This document shows positions 8,319-16,842 of a stretch of DNA of 64,000 nt, piece by piece. Under the pieces are notes generated by a model that worked only from the letters and a program-made list of their open reading frames with translations, was not told the origin of the DNA and ran no database searches. Source of the DNA: DASVFB01 sp963766345. Lineage in GTDB: Bacteria; Actinomycetota; Thermoleophilia; Gaiellales; Gaiellaceae. The translations under genes and the position numbers were made by a program. Location: assembly GCA_963766345.1 (NCBI GenBank), contig CAVXZL010000008.1:310001-374000 (forward strand). The letters run 5' to 3'. The first letter of the stretch is position 1. Every line of letters starts with the position of its first letter.

Positions 8319-9091
8319 CGCGCCAGCCTCTCGACCAGCGCGCGCTCCTCCGGCCCGAGCCACGGCGGCGAGCCGGCTGCCGCGTTCGAGCGCGCGTGCG
8401 CGGGATCGCGCGTCGCCGGGATCGCCACGTCCACCCGCTCATCGGACAGGACCCACTTGAGGAGCGCCTGCGGCCACGTCTCGACGCCGAGCTCGCGCAG
8501 CGGTGCCAGCTCGGCCGGCGACGGCGTTCGCCTCAGCAACGAGCCTTCTCCGAACGGCCGCATGACGATCACGGCCAGCCCGAGCGCCTCCGCCAGCGGG
8601 AGCAGCTCGCGCTCGCACTCCCGCTCGTGCGGGTTGTACGGGAGTTGCACGGTGTCGAACCGGCCCGTGCGCATCGCCTCGGCGAGCTCCGGGAACGCGC
8701 CCGAGGAGTAGTGCGTCACACCGACCCGATCGACCCTGCCGGTGGCGCGCTCCTCGTCGAGCCACTCCAGATGCTCGCGCCACGCGACGAGGTTGTGCAC
8801 CTGCTCGATCTCGATCCGACCGCCGAACCAGCCCAGTTGCGCTTCGTACTGCTCGCGGCCTTCGTCGACGGAACTCGCCCAGATCTTCGTCGCGACGGAG
8901 ACATCGGAACGACGACCGTCGAGCGCGGTTCCGAGAGAGCGCTCGGCACCGCCGTACATCGGCGACGAGTCGATCACCCGCGCGCCGCTCTCGAGCGCCG
9001 CCCCGACGACGTCGCGCGCGAGCGACGCGTCGCCGCCGAACGTCCGCCACGTCCCGAGGCCGATGACCGGGCCGAGCCGCCGCTCCTCCAT
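8315..9091 (-). CDS. Aldo/keto reductase
   Basis: A 258-residue TIM-barrel oxidoreductase that reduces aldehydes or ketones with NADPH. The AKR tetrad can be placed: Asp in RVIDSSPMYGGAERSLG with the catalytic Tyr, Lys in SVATKIW, and His in EQVHNLV. The C-terminal cofactor segment is VAIPATRDPAHARSN. It is a little short for the family (usually 270-330), mainly in loops. The ATG at 9091 overlaps the DUF3866 stop as TGATG, which decides the start against longer in-frame options. Substrate cannot be inferred. Confidence 0.85.
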   Translation of the reverse strand: MEERRLGPVIGLGTWRTFGGDASLARDVVGAALESGARVIDSSPMYGGAERSLGTALDGRRSDVSVATKIWASSVDEGREQYEAQLGWFGGRIEIEQVHNLVAWREHLEWLDEERATGRVDRVGVTHYSSGAFPELAEAMRTGRFDTVQLPYNPHERECERELLPLAEALGLAVIVMRPFGEGSLLRRTPSPAELAPLRELGVETWPQALLKWVLSDERVDVAIPATRDPAHARSNAAAGSPPWLGPEERALVERLAR

Positions 9092-10029
9092 CACGTCAAG
9101 AGGCTTCTCGCAAGACGACCCGCCGCAAACGCCGCAGCGAAGAAATCGGGATCCTCGTCCGGCCCGCGTCCCATGTGCGAGAGCGGCAGCCCCGCGCACT
9201 CCTCACGCCAGCGCTCCGGCTCGAGCTCGTCCGGAACGAGCGGCGTCGCGAGACAGACGCGAAGGACAGCCTGCGTGTGATGGGAGAGACCGCGGTGACG
9301 CGGCCGCGCGTCGCCCCTCGACACCCTCGGCGCGAGCACCGGCCGGCCGCCGAGCACTGCGGCCGCGTCGACGGCCTGGGCCGCCGCGAGGCCTCCGTGT
9401 CCCAGTGCGGTTCCCGTGCCGACGATGCCAGGTCCGATCGCGCAGACGATCGCATCGGCGCCTGCGGCGGCCGCGTACGCGAGCGCGGAGTAGACGTTCA
9501 CGGCCTGCACGTCGGCGTCGACGCACGGGGCGGCCGCAACCGTGAACGCGAGCAGCCGCCGCGTGCGAAGGGCGCGCACCGCATCCGAAAGCGACACCGG
9601 CAGTGCCCCTCCCGCCACCTGCACGTAGCCGACTTCGACCCCGCTCAACGCCGCGCACACGGGAACGAGCTGCGAATGCAGCGAGCAGCACACGACGGGC
9701 CTCCCTGCGAGCGAATCGGCGAGCGCCTCCTCCTCCCCGTGCGGCACCGCGCTCTGGAGTGACGTGTACGGCAGCGTCATCACGTGCGCTCCCGGTTCCG
9801 GCGCGAGCTCGAGCCCGCGCGTGAGATTGACGTGCAGGACGTCGAAGCCGCCGCTCCCGAGCTCGAGCTCTCGCGCCTGCACGTTGACGACGACGTCGTC
9901 GCCGACCTCGACTGCGCCCGTCACACGCGGGTACGCGATGCAGGCGACGCCGTCGACCTCGAGTCGCACGAGCTCCGCATGCGCCTCGACGATGGCGGTG
10001 ACGGTGCCTCGCCTAAGCGAGAGCGGCAT
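9091..10029 (-). CDS. DUF3866 family protein
   Basis: A 312-residue protein matching the actinobacterial DUF3866 family as I recall it: an N-terminal beta-rich domain (RRGTVTAIVEAHAELVRLEV ... DDVVVNVQARELELGSGGFD) and an alpha/beta domain with GIVGTGTALGHGGLAAAQAV and RVSRGDARPRHRGLSHHTQ. The conserved His-rich LSHHTQ segment may be an active or metal site, but this is inference. Function is unknown. It overlaps the upstream M20 peptidase by 17 bases and the downstream aldo-keto reductase by 1 base, so the three genes probably form one transcript. Confidence 0.75.
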   Translation of the reverse strand: MPLSLRRGTVTAIVEAHAELVRLEVDGVACIAYPRVTGAVEVGDDVVVNVQARELELGSGGFDVLHVNLTRGLELAPEPGAHVMTLPYTSLQSAVPHGEEEALADSLAGRPVVCCSLHSQLVPVCAALSGVEVGYVQVAGGALPVSLSDAVRALRTRRLLAFTVAAAPCVDADVQAVNVYSALAYAAAAGADAIVCAIGPGIVGTGTALGHGGLAAAQAVDAAAVLGGRPVLAPRVSRGDARPRHRGLSHHTQAVLRVCLATPLVPDELEPERWREECAGLPLSHMGRGPDEDPDFFAAAFAAGRLARSLLT

Positions 10030-11122
10030 CGACCAGCGCCAGCGTCACGTCGACCATCGCCTCGAGATCGTCGACCGCGATCCGCTCGTCCGGGGTGTGG
10101 ATGTCGATCATGCCGTTCCCGAGGTTGAGGCACTGCAGCCCGCGCTCATTGAAGATGTTCGCGTCGGCCGCGCCGCCGCTGAGGATGAAGTTGGCCTCAT
10201 GCTCGGTCCGCGCGAGCGCCTCGCTCGCAACTCGCACGACGGCGTCGCCGCGCTTGAAGCGATAACCGCGGTACGACCTGCGCGACTCGACGTCGGCGCG
10301 GCACTCGCTCGTCTCCGCCGCGAACGAGATCGACTCGAGCATCTCCTGCACGAGCTCGGCGAGGCGCCCCTCGTCATGCGAGCGCGCCTCCCCGACGAAC
10401 CTGCAGTGGTCGGGGATGATGTTCACGGCGACGCCGCCCTCGATCACGCCGACGTTGGCCGTCGACTGCTCGTCGACCTGCCCGAGCCTGAGATCGGCGA
10501 TCGCGCGCGCGGCGGCTGCGATCGCGTTCCGTCCCTCCTCCGGATGCATTCCGGCGTGAGCGGCGCGACCGTGGAACGTGACGTCGAGCACCTGTGAGAA
10601 AGGCGCCCCGAGCACCACGTCGCCGATCGGCGCGGCCTGGTCGTAGACGAACCCGACGCGAGCTTCGAGCCTCGACTCGTCGAACGCCCGTGCGCCGTGC
10701 AGCCCGATTTCCTCCTTCGGCGTGAACAGCAGCTCGATCCCCGCGTGCGGCCGCCGCTCCGAGAGAACACGCCGCGCGGCGTCGAGCATGACGGCGATCG
10801 CTGACTTGTCGTCGGCGCCGAGGATGGTGCCCGCGGCGTTGCGAACCACGCCGTCGTCGTCGACGACCGGCTCGATCTTCCCCGTGGGGGGAACGGTGTC
10901 GAGGTGCGCACAGAGGAAGATCGGCGTGCCCGGCGCCGTGCCCTCGATGCGCGTGTACAGGTTGCCGGCCGTCCCACCGATGCGCTCGGCGGCGTCGTCC
11001 TCATCGACGTCGAGCGCGCAGTCACGCAGATAGCCGATGACCGCGTCGGCCACGGCGCGTTCCTCTCCGGACGGGCTCGGCATCGCGGCGAGCTCCGTGA
11101 AGAGGTCGAGGACGTCGGGCAT
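10013..11122 (-). CDS. M20 family metallopeptidase (tripeptidase T-like)
   Basis: Dinuclear zinc peptidase, probably cutting N-terminal residues from di- or tripeptides. The 369-residue protein has the two metal motifs CAHLDTVPPTG (with the catalytic Asp) and GADDKSAIAV, then KEEIGLHGAR with the catalytic Glu pair, and the late metal-ligand His in MIDIHTPDE. A dimerisation domain with SQVLDVTFHGRAAHAGMHPE sits in the middle. This layout fits the PepT/M20B group. The gene is first in a minus-strand run and divergent from the LanC-like gene, with only 14 bases between the starts. Confidence 0.9.
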   Translation of the reverse strand: MPDVLDLFTELAAMPSPSGEERAVADAVIGYLRDCALDVDEDDAAERIGGTAGNLYTRIEGTAPGTPIFLCAHLDTVPPTGKIEPVVDDDGVVRNAAGTILGADDKSAIAVMLDAARRVLSERRPHAGIELLFTPKEEIGLHGARAFDESRLEARVGFVYDQAAPIGDVVLGAPFSQVLDVTFHGRAAHAGMHPEEGRNAIAAAARAIADLRLGQVDEQSTANVGVIEGGVAVNIIPDHCRFVGEARSHDEGRLAELVQEMLESISFAAETSECRADVESRRSYRGYRFKRGDAVVRVASEALARTEHEANFILSGGAADANIFNERGLQCLNLGNGMIDIHTPDERIAVDDLEAMVDVTLALVDAALA

Positions 11123-11136
11123 TTCAGGAGCTTAGA

Positions 11137-12327
11137 GTGCCCTCCGTGCTCTACCGGCCGGAGGCGTTCGAGCCGCTGACCGAGACGCCGTGGGACGAAG
11201 CGTCCGTCCGCGGCGCGATCCGGCGCATCGTCGCCGACGTCGACGCGGCGCACGACGCCGACGCGCTCTGGCCCGCCGACGACTGGGACGGCTGGCAGGC
11301 GGCGACGCCGATGAAGAACCTCTACGTCGGCGCTTCCGGCGTGATCCATGCGCTCGACGTGTTGCGCCGGCGCGGCGTCGCCGAGACGGCGATCGACCTC
11401 GCCGCAGCCGCGCGGCGGACGCTCGACGCGTTCCGCGAGGAACCGGACTTCATGCGCGGCGAAGAGGCGCCGGCTCCGGCCGAGTCGGCCCTGCTCAGAG
11501 GCGAGACCGGGATCCTCCTCGTCGCGTGGCGACTGTCCCCGAGCCGCGACCTGGAGCTCGACCTCCTCGCGCGCGTGCGTCAGAACGTCGACAACGAGGC
11601 CGACGAGGTGATGTGGGGCACCCCGGGCACGCTGATCGCGGCGCGCGCGATGCTCGGGTGGACAGGCGGCGACGAGTGGCGGGACGCGTGCCGCGAAAGC
11701 GCGGACGTGCTCTGGCGGCGGCGTGAGGACGACGGGTTCTGGGTCCAGCGCCTGTATGGAACGGCCGAGCGGCGACTGAACCCGCCACACGGGCTCGTCG
11801 GAAACGTCCTCGCGCTGCACGACGTCGTCGAGGACGAGCGCCGCGCCCAGCTTCGCAGTCGAACGGCGTCGCTGTTGGCCGAGACGGCGATCGTCGAACA
11901 TGGGCTCGCGAACTGGCCAATGTGGCTCGGCTCGCCGCTCGAGCTGGACGACGGCGAGATCCGTGTGCAGTGGTGCGCCGGTGCGCCCGGCATGGTCGCG
12001 AGCGCCGCTTCGTATCTCGAGGAGGACCTGCTGCTCTCGGGGGCGCGGCTCACCTGGCACACCGGCCCGCCCGGGATGGAGAAGGGATCGAGCATCTGCC
12101 ATGGCACCGCCGGGAACGGCTACGCCTTCCTGAAGGCGTTCGCGCGGACGGGAGACGAGGAATGGCTCAGCCGCGCGCGCCGCTTCGCCGTCCACGCGCT
12201 CGATCAGGTCCAACGGCGCGGCCGCGGGCGGTACTCGCTCTGGACGGGGGACCTGGGAGTCGCGCTCTACGCCGCCGACTGCCTCGAGCCACGCGCCGGG
12301 TATCCGATCCTCGAGACCTGGGATTAG
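11137..12327 (+). CDS. LanC-like zinc protein (orphan lanthionine synthetase C homologue)
   Basis: A 396-residue protein with the LanC/LANCL toroid pattern: repeated Gly motifs (LYVGASGVIHAL, RGETGILL, MWGTPGT, PPHGLVGN) and the three zinc ligands C280 (VQWCAGAPG), C321 and H322 (ICHGTAGNGYAF). In lanthipeptide synthesis this fold adds Cys thiols to dehydro-amino acids; stand-alone LANCL proteins add glutathione to damaged, dehydrated residues in proteins. No precursor peptide, dehydratase or transporter is nearby, so a repair or thiol-addition role is more likely. GTG at 11137 has AGGAG six bases upstream. Confidence 0.85.
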   Translation: MPSVLYRPEAFEPLTETPWDEASVRGAIRRIVADVDAAHDADALWPADDWDGWQAATPMKNLYVGASGVIHALDVLRRRGVAETAIDLAAAARRTLDAFREEPDFMRGEEAPAPAESALLRGETGILLVAWRLSPSRDLELDLLARVRQNVDNEADEVMWGTPGTLIAARAMLGWTGGDEWRDACRESADVLWRRREDDGFWVQRLYGTAERRLNPPHGLVGNVLALHDVVEDERRAQLRSRTASLLAETAIVEHGLANWPMWLGSPLELDDGEIRVQWCAGAPGMVASAASYLEEDLLLSGARLTWHTGPPGMEKGSSICHGTAGNGYAFLKAFARTGDEEWLSRARRFAVHALDQVQRRGRGRYSLWTGDLGVALYAADCLEPRAGYPILETWD

Positions 12328-12354
12328 CGCGCACGACGGAGTAGGGTCAGACCG

Positions 12355-12714
12355 GTGAGCGTCGCGAAGTCGTTCGTCCAGGTCGGCCTGCTCGGGGAGG
12401 CCGTCGACGGCGCGCAGGTCGCCGTTCTCGTAGCGGACGAGGAGGGCGCGTACGTCGCCGCAAACCGCTACGCGTGCGAGATGCTCGGCTACTCGCGCGA
12501 CGAGCTGGTCACGCTGCGCGTCCACGACGTCACCGTCGACGCCGACGTAGACGCGCACTACGCGCGCTTCGTCAACGATAAGCGCGAGCGCGGAACCGTC
12601 ATGCTCCGCCACAAGGACGGCTCGACGTTCCCGTTCAGGTACGCCGCGGGCAGGACGAACATCTCCGCGCTGACGTACTACGTCAGCTTCGGCTTGCCCG
12701 ACGAGCCTTCCTGA
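12355..12714 (+). CDS. Stand-alone PAS domain protein
   Basis: A 119-residue protein made of one PAS fold: a beta-strand pair (AQVAVLVADEEGAYVAANRY), the helix EMLGYSRDELVTLRVHDVT, and the late strands RERGTVMLRHKDGSTFPFRY. No kinase, cyclase or HTH output domain follows. It could sense a small ligand or redox state and act through a partner protein. The GTG at 12355 lies 27 bases after the LanC-like gene on the same strand. Its TGA ends exactly where the pyrG stop on the other strand begins. Ligand and partner are unknown. Confidence 0.75.
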   Translation: MSVAKSFVQVGLLGEAVDGAQVAVLVADEEGAYVAANRYACEMLGYSRDELVTLRVHDVTVDADVDAHYARFVNDKRERGTVMLRHKDGSTFPFRYAAGRTNISALTYYVSFGLPDEPS

Positions 12715-14361
12715 TCAGCGCGCCGCGGCGACCGCGACCGTGCCGCGCTCGCGCGCTCGGGCCAGCGCAGCGCCGACGAACTCGCGGAAGAGCGGAGCCG
12801 GACGCGTCGGCCGCGACTTGAACTCCGGATGGAACTGCGAGGCGACGAACCACGGGTGGTCCGCAAGCTCGACGATCTCGACGAGGCGCCCCTCCTGGAA
12901 GGTGCCCGACACGGTGAGCCCCGCATCGACGAGCGCCGGACGGTACGCGTTGTTCACCTCGTAACGGTGGCGATGCCGCTCGAAGACGACGCCGTCGCCG
13001 TACGTGTCGGCGGCCCGTGAATCGATCGCCAGCTCGACCGCCTGCGCGCCGAGGCGCATCGTTCCGCCGAGGTCTTCGACCTCCTTCTGCTCGGGCAGCA
13101 GGTCGATCACGGGATACGGCGTCTCCGGGTCCATCTCGGTCGAGTTGGCGCCCTCGAGGCCGACGACGTGCCGCGCGAACTCGGAGACGGCGACGTGCAT
13201 TCCGAGGCAGATGCCGAGGTACGGGATGCCGCGCTCGCGCGCGACGCGACAGGCGAGGATCTTGCCCTCCCACCCGCGCGAGCCGAAGCCGCCGGGCACG
13301 AGCACGCCGTCGGCGGTCTCGAGCTGCCGGGTCGCCTCCTCGAGCGTCATGTTCTCCGCGTCGAACCAGCGAACGCGCACGCGGCAGCCGTGGTGGACGC
13401 CGGAGTGCTTGAGCGCCTCGTGCACCGACAGGTACGCGTCGTGCAGCTTCACGTACTTGCCGACGAGCGCGATCTCGACCTCGCCCTCGAGCGTGTCGAT
13501 CCGCTCGACGAGCGAGCGCCACTCCTCGTCGGCGCCCTTCGGCGCGGAGATGCCGAGCTTCTCGACGACGAGGCGGTCGAGCCCCTGCTCCTCGAGCACG
13601 GCGGGGACAAGGTAGACGTCGCGCACGTCCGGGCACGCGATGACCGCCTTCAGGTCGACGTCCGCGAACAGCGCGATCTTGTCGCGGATGTCCGGCGACA
13701 GCTCCTCGCTCGAGCGCGCGACGACGATGTCCGGGTGGATACCGATGCGCCGCAGCTCGTTGACGGAGTGCTGCGTCGGCTTCGTCTTCAGCTCGCCCGC
13801 CGCTTCGATGAACGGCACGAGCGTCACGTGGAGGTAGAGGACGTTCTCCGGCCCGGCCTCGCGGCGGAACTGGCGGATCGCCTCGAGGAACGGCAGCGAC
13901 TCGATGTCGCCGACCGTCCCGCCGATCTCGCTGATCACGACGTCGGCGGTCGACGCCTCGGCCGCGCTGCGGATGCGCCGCTTGATCTCGTTCGTGATGT
14001 GCGGGATCACCTGCACGGTCGCGCCGAGGAACTCGCCCTTGCGCTCCTTGCGCAGGACGGTCTCCCAGATCGCGCCCGCCGTGTGGCTCGAGGCCGACGA
14101 GAGGTTCGCGTCGATGAAGCGCTCGTAGTGGCCGATGTCGAGATCGGTCTCGGCGCCGTCCTCGGTGACGAACACCTCGCCGTGCTGGAACGGGCTCATC
14201 GTCCCCGGATCGACGTTGAGGTACGGGTCGAACTTCTGCGCCTGCACCTCGAGGCCGCGCGCCTTCAACAGTCGCCCCAGGGAGGCGGCCGCAATTCCTT
14301 TCCCGAGCGCCGAGACGACGCCTCCGGTGACGAAGATGTACTTGACGGGACGCCCGCTCAC
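12715..14361 (-). CDS. pyrG: CTP synthase
   Basis: Makes CTP from UTP, ATP and glutamine. The N-terminal synthetase domain starts KYIFVTGGVVSALGKGIAAA (P-loop), with CDVEVSEIGGTVGDIES-type residues (VVISEIGGTVGDIESLPF). The C-terminal glutamine amidotransferase domain has the nucleophile in YLGICLGMHVAV and the His/Glu pair in QFHPEFKSRP. I chose the GTG at 14361, which overlaps the glycosyltransferase TGA as GTGA and gives 548 residues; a GTG at 14376 would add five. It ends the long co-directional run, as in the mycobacterial recN-steA-steB-pyrG order. Confidence 0.96.
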   Translation of the reverse strand: MSGRPVKYIFVTGGVVSALGKGIAAASLGRLLKARGLEVQAQKFDPYLNVDPGTMSPFQHGEVFVTEDGAETDLDIGHYERFIDANLSSASSHTAGAIWETVLRKERKGEFLGATVQVIPHITNEIKRRIRSAAEASTADVVISEIGGTVGDIESLPFLEAIRQFRREAGPENVLYLHVTLVPFIEAAGELKTKPTQHSVNELRRIGIHPDIVVARSSEELSPDIRDKIALFADVDLKAVIACPDVRDVYLVPAVLEEQGLDRLVVEKLGISAPKGADEEWRSLVERIDTLEGEVEIALVGKYVKLHDAYLSVHEALKHSGVHHGCRVRVRWFDAENMTLEEATRQLETADGVLVPGGFGSRGWEGKILACRVARERGIPYLGICLGMHVAVSEFARHVVGLEGANSTEMDPETPYPVIDLLPEQKEVEDLGGTMRLGAQAVELAIDSRAADTYGDGVVFERHRHRYEVNNAYRPALVDAGLTVSGTFQEGRLVEIVELADHPWFVASQFHPEFKSRPTRPAPLFREFVGAALARARERGTVAVAAAR

Positions 14362-15560
14362 GGGAGCCGCCGCCACGCGTCGAGCTCGCGGAGCACCGGC
14401 GTGCGCTCGATCAGCTCGCCGAGAGAGCGACGTTCACCGAGGAACGTGAGGCCTGCGAGGGCGCCGATCGCAACCCACCGGCCTCTTCCCGTGAAACGAT
14501 TCACGGAACTCCACCCTAGCATCGCGCCCAGGCCGTTAGCGCCTCCGTCTCCGAGCATCGCCATCTCGCGGAGATCGTAGGGAGCGAGCAGGACGGCGAG
14601 CGCGAGCGGCGCGTCGACGACGAGCGCGGCGGCGATGTACGCCTTGAGCGCGCGCCCCGGACGAGTGTCCAACTGGTTGAGGGCGTTGGCCGAAAGCGAG
14701 ACGAGCAACGCACCCGACACGGAGCGTGTGCGTGCGAGGGCGACGAGCGGGATGCCGACGAGCTTCAGCACTCCGGTCGTCCGGCGCGACCGGAGGTGCG
14801 CGGCGAAGCCTCGCTCGTCACCGCTCCAGCGATCGTCGGCGAGGCCGATCGCGGTGACGAGGGGCTCGTGCAGCGCGACCGTCCAGCCGACGAGCGGCAG
14901 CCGCGCCCCGCGGTAGTTGACGCGCAGCGGCCCAACGGCGAATAAGGCGTCGAGAAGCTGCCGGCCGCGGTGGACAAACCCGCGTGCGTCGCGCCCAGTT
15001 GCGCGGTGCTCGAGCGGCAACTCGACCTCCTCGACGCGCTCGCCGGCGAGCAGCGCGTCGATCGTCATGCGCGTCTCGGCGCCGAAGCCGGGCGCAAGCG
15101 GGAAGGCCGCGGCGCGCGCCTGTCCCGACACGAACCGCTGGCCGGACAGCGGCTCGCGCGGCGCGAAGCCGGTGCGCAGGCGGATCAGCGTCCGGGCCAC
15201 GCGCTTCGTGATCCCGAAGCCTCCGCCCTGCCGCGCGGCAAACGCCGCGATCCGCAAGCCCTGACTCCCGGCGAGCGGTCTCAGGTCGCCGCGGACGTCG
15301 GCGTCCACGAGCAGCACCGGCCCCGGCGGCGCTGCGCGCTCCGCGGCGGAGAGAGCCTGCCCCTTGCCCCGGCGCCGGAGCCGCAGCACGGTTGCGCCGG
15401 CGGCCTCGGCGCGTTCCGCGGTGCCGTCGCGCGAGCCGTCGTCGGCGACGATCACGTCTGTATCGGGGAACGCCTGCCGCAGCGCCGCGACCGTCTCCGC
15501 GATCCGCTCCTCCTCGTCGCGTGCGGCGACGAGGATCGCGGCGAGCGGCGGTTCAGCCAC
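14358..15560 (-). CDS. GT2 glycosyltransferase fused to a shortened MraY/WecA-like (PNPT) domain
   Basis: Residues 1 to about 225 are a GT-A family 2 transferase: ILVAARDEEERIAETV, the nucleotide-binding VIVADDGSRDGTAERAEAAG, RRRGKGQAL and the metal motif LLVDADVRGD. The layout resembles dolichol-phosphate or glucosyl-phosphoglycerate type enzymes. From about 235 on, the signatures of polyprenyl-phosphate HexNAc-1-P transferases appear in order: NYRGARLPLVGW, ADDRWSGDE, the loop ANALNQLDTRPG, and MLGDGGANGLGAMLG, with several hydrophobic segments. The PNPT part is only about 160 residues against the usual 300 or more. Position between steB and pyrG suggests an envelope role. See findings. Confidence 0.75.
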   Translation of the reverse strand: MAEPPLAAILVAARDEEERIAETVAALRQAFPDTDVIVADDGSRDGTAERAEAAGATVLRLRRRGKGQALSAAERAAPPGPVLLVDADVRGDLRPLAGSQGLRIAAFAARQGGGFGITKRVARTLIRLRTGFAPREPLSGQRFVSGQARAAAFPLAPGFGAETRMTIDALLAGERVEEVELPLEHRATGRDARGFVHRGRQLLDALFAVGPLRVNYRGARLPLVGWTVALHEPLVTAIGLADDRWSGDERGFAAHLRSRRTTGVLKLVGIPLVALARTRSVSGALLVSLSANALNQLDTRPGRALKAYIAAALVVDAPLALAVLLAPYDLREMAMLGDGGANGLGAMLGWSSVNRFTGRGRWVAIGALAGLTFLGERRSLGELIERTPVLRELDAWRRLP

Positions 15561-16413
15561 TCGGAGGCGTCGGCAGGATCGCGTCGGCGTCGTCGCCCGT
15601 GCCGTACGTGCCCGATTGAGCGCCGGCGAGGAGCAGCGCGAGCGCGGCGCGACCCGTCATCTCGTCCATGTCGTCGACCGCGGAGAAGCCGCGCGCGTGG
15701 AAGACCTTCACGGCCGAGAGCTTCGTGTTCGAGTTCTCGACGCCGACGACGGGGATGCCGGTCGTGGCGAGGCCGGAGTAGAGGCCGCGCAGGAAGCGCA
15801 TCGTGTCGCCCTGCTGCGGCTTCGCGGTGCGAACCACGACGACACCGTCGACGGGCAGCCGGGCGTTGCCCGTCCGCTCGGTGATCAGCTGCCGGCCGAG
15901 CGCCTTCCAGAGCGGCGTCTGACCTCCCGCCGTGAACTCCGTGCCGAGCGCGTTGCCGAGGCTTTCGAGCTTGTCGTTGCCGACGTACCTCACGAACTTC
16001 GGCCCCTTGCCGAACAGCACGTTGTCGACGTTCTGCGGGTCGACGGGTACCGACAGAGAGAGCACGCGCGTCGCCGGCCCGGCGCCCGCGTCCTGGAGCG
16101 TGTCCGTGATCGACTTGTTCACGCCGCTGTCGACCGAGCCGATGTAGAGCACGCCGATGTGCCTGTCCGCCAAAAGGTTGCGCATCACCGCGGGATAGGC
16201 GAGTTGGAACGCTTTCTGCGTCTTCTGCAGCTGCGATACCTGCGTCTGCGCCTGTGCGGCGTCGCTCTGAGCCTTGTTCCGCTGCGCCTGTGCGAGGCTG
16301 AGGTCTGTCTTGTTCACACCGCTCCCCGCAAGGCCGACGCCGACGAGGATGCCGACGATGAGCGCGACGAAGACGGCGACGAGAGACGCCACGTGGTAGC
16401 GGAGATCGAACAT
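15553..16413 (-). CDS. SteB/MctB-like membrane protein (copper transporter, DUF3186)
   Basis: A 286-residue protein with one N-terminal membrane helix (HVASLVAVFVALIVGILVGV), a coiled-coil stretch rich in Gln/Ala (residues about 40-70), and a periplasmic alpha/beta domain. This matches the MctB/SteB family: MctB forms a channel linked to copper resistance in mycobacteria, and SteB partners SteA in corynebacterial division. The adjacent steA homologue favours the division role. A PPSG tail ends the protein. It overlaps the downstream glycosyltransferase gene by 8 bases and lies 6 bases after the SRPBCC gene. Confidence 0.85.
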   Translation of the reverse strand: MFDLRYHVASLVAVFVALIVGILVGVGLAGSGVNKTDLSLAQAQRNKAQSDAAQAQTQVSQLQKTQKAFQLAYPAVMRNLLADRHIGVLYIGSVDSGVNKSITDTLQDAGAGPATRVLSLSVPVDPQNVDNVLFGKGPKFVRYVGNDKLESLGNALGTEFTAGGQTPLWKALGRQLITERTGNARLPVDGVVVVRTAKPQQGDTMRFLRGLYSGLATTGIPVVGVENSNTKLSAVKVFHARGFSAVDDMDEMTGRAALALLLAGAQSGTYGTGDDADAILPTPPSG

Positions 16414-16419
16414 GGGCCG

Positions 16420-16842
16420 CTACAAGTCTGCCGCTGTTTGCAGGAGCCCGTGGAGCCGAGTGAGCGCCTTCGCCGGCATCGACCGCTTGAGACCGACGAG
16501 AAACGGCCCCGAGACCACGAGCCGCGCGGTCGTCCGGCCGGGCGCGGGCTCGGCGAGCGTCAGCTCCACGTCGAGCCGCTCGCCCGTCAGATGGAACGCG
16601 AGCCGCTCGTACGGGGCGACAGCCGTCACGAGCAGCGTCCCGCTCATGTTCGGCTTGCGCAGGAGCGACGGCCGGTTGTCGCCGACGATCTGCCAGCGCG
16701 CGCCGGGCGCGAAGCCGCGGCGGTCCGGCTGCAGGCCCGAGATCCCCGGCCACCAGTCCGAGAGGTTGTAGGGCTCCGACAGGAACGCCCAGACGTCCGC
16801 GCGCGGCGCGAGCAGCTCGCGTGTCGCCTCGTACGTGGGCAT
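16420..16842 (-). CDS. SRPBCC family (polyketide cyclase/START-like) protein
   Basis: A 140-residue helix-grip protein: YEATRELLAPRADVWAFLSE at the N-terminus, the WWPGISGLQ turn, and a closing amphipathic helix (SMPAKALTRLHGLLQTAA). Such proteins bind hydrophobic ligands or lipids in a central cavity. No catalytic residues can be assigned. The ATG at 16842 overlaps the steA stop as TGATG, which sets the start. Its place between steA and steB suggests a link to envelope lipids, but this is inference. Confidence 0.75.
   Translation of the reverse strand: MPTYEATRELLAPRADVWAFLSEPYNLSDWWPGISGLQPDRRGFAPGARWQIVGDNRPSLLRKPNMSGTLLVTAVAPYERLAFHLTGERLDVELTLAEPAPGRTTARLVVSGPFLVGLKRSMPAKALTRLHGLLQTAADL

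Noticed and set aside
10444..12612. A 722-codon minus-strand frame opposite the LanC-like and M20 genes
   Set aside because: Composition is that of antisense GC-rich shadow, it crosses two well-supported genes, and shows no domain.
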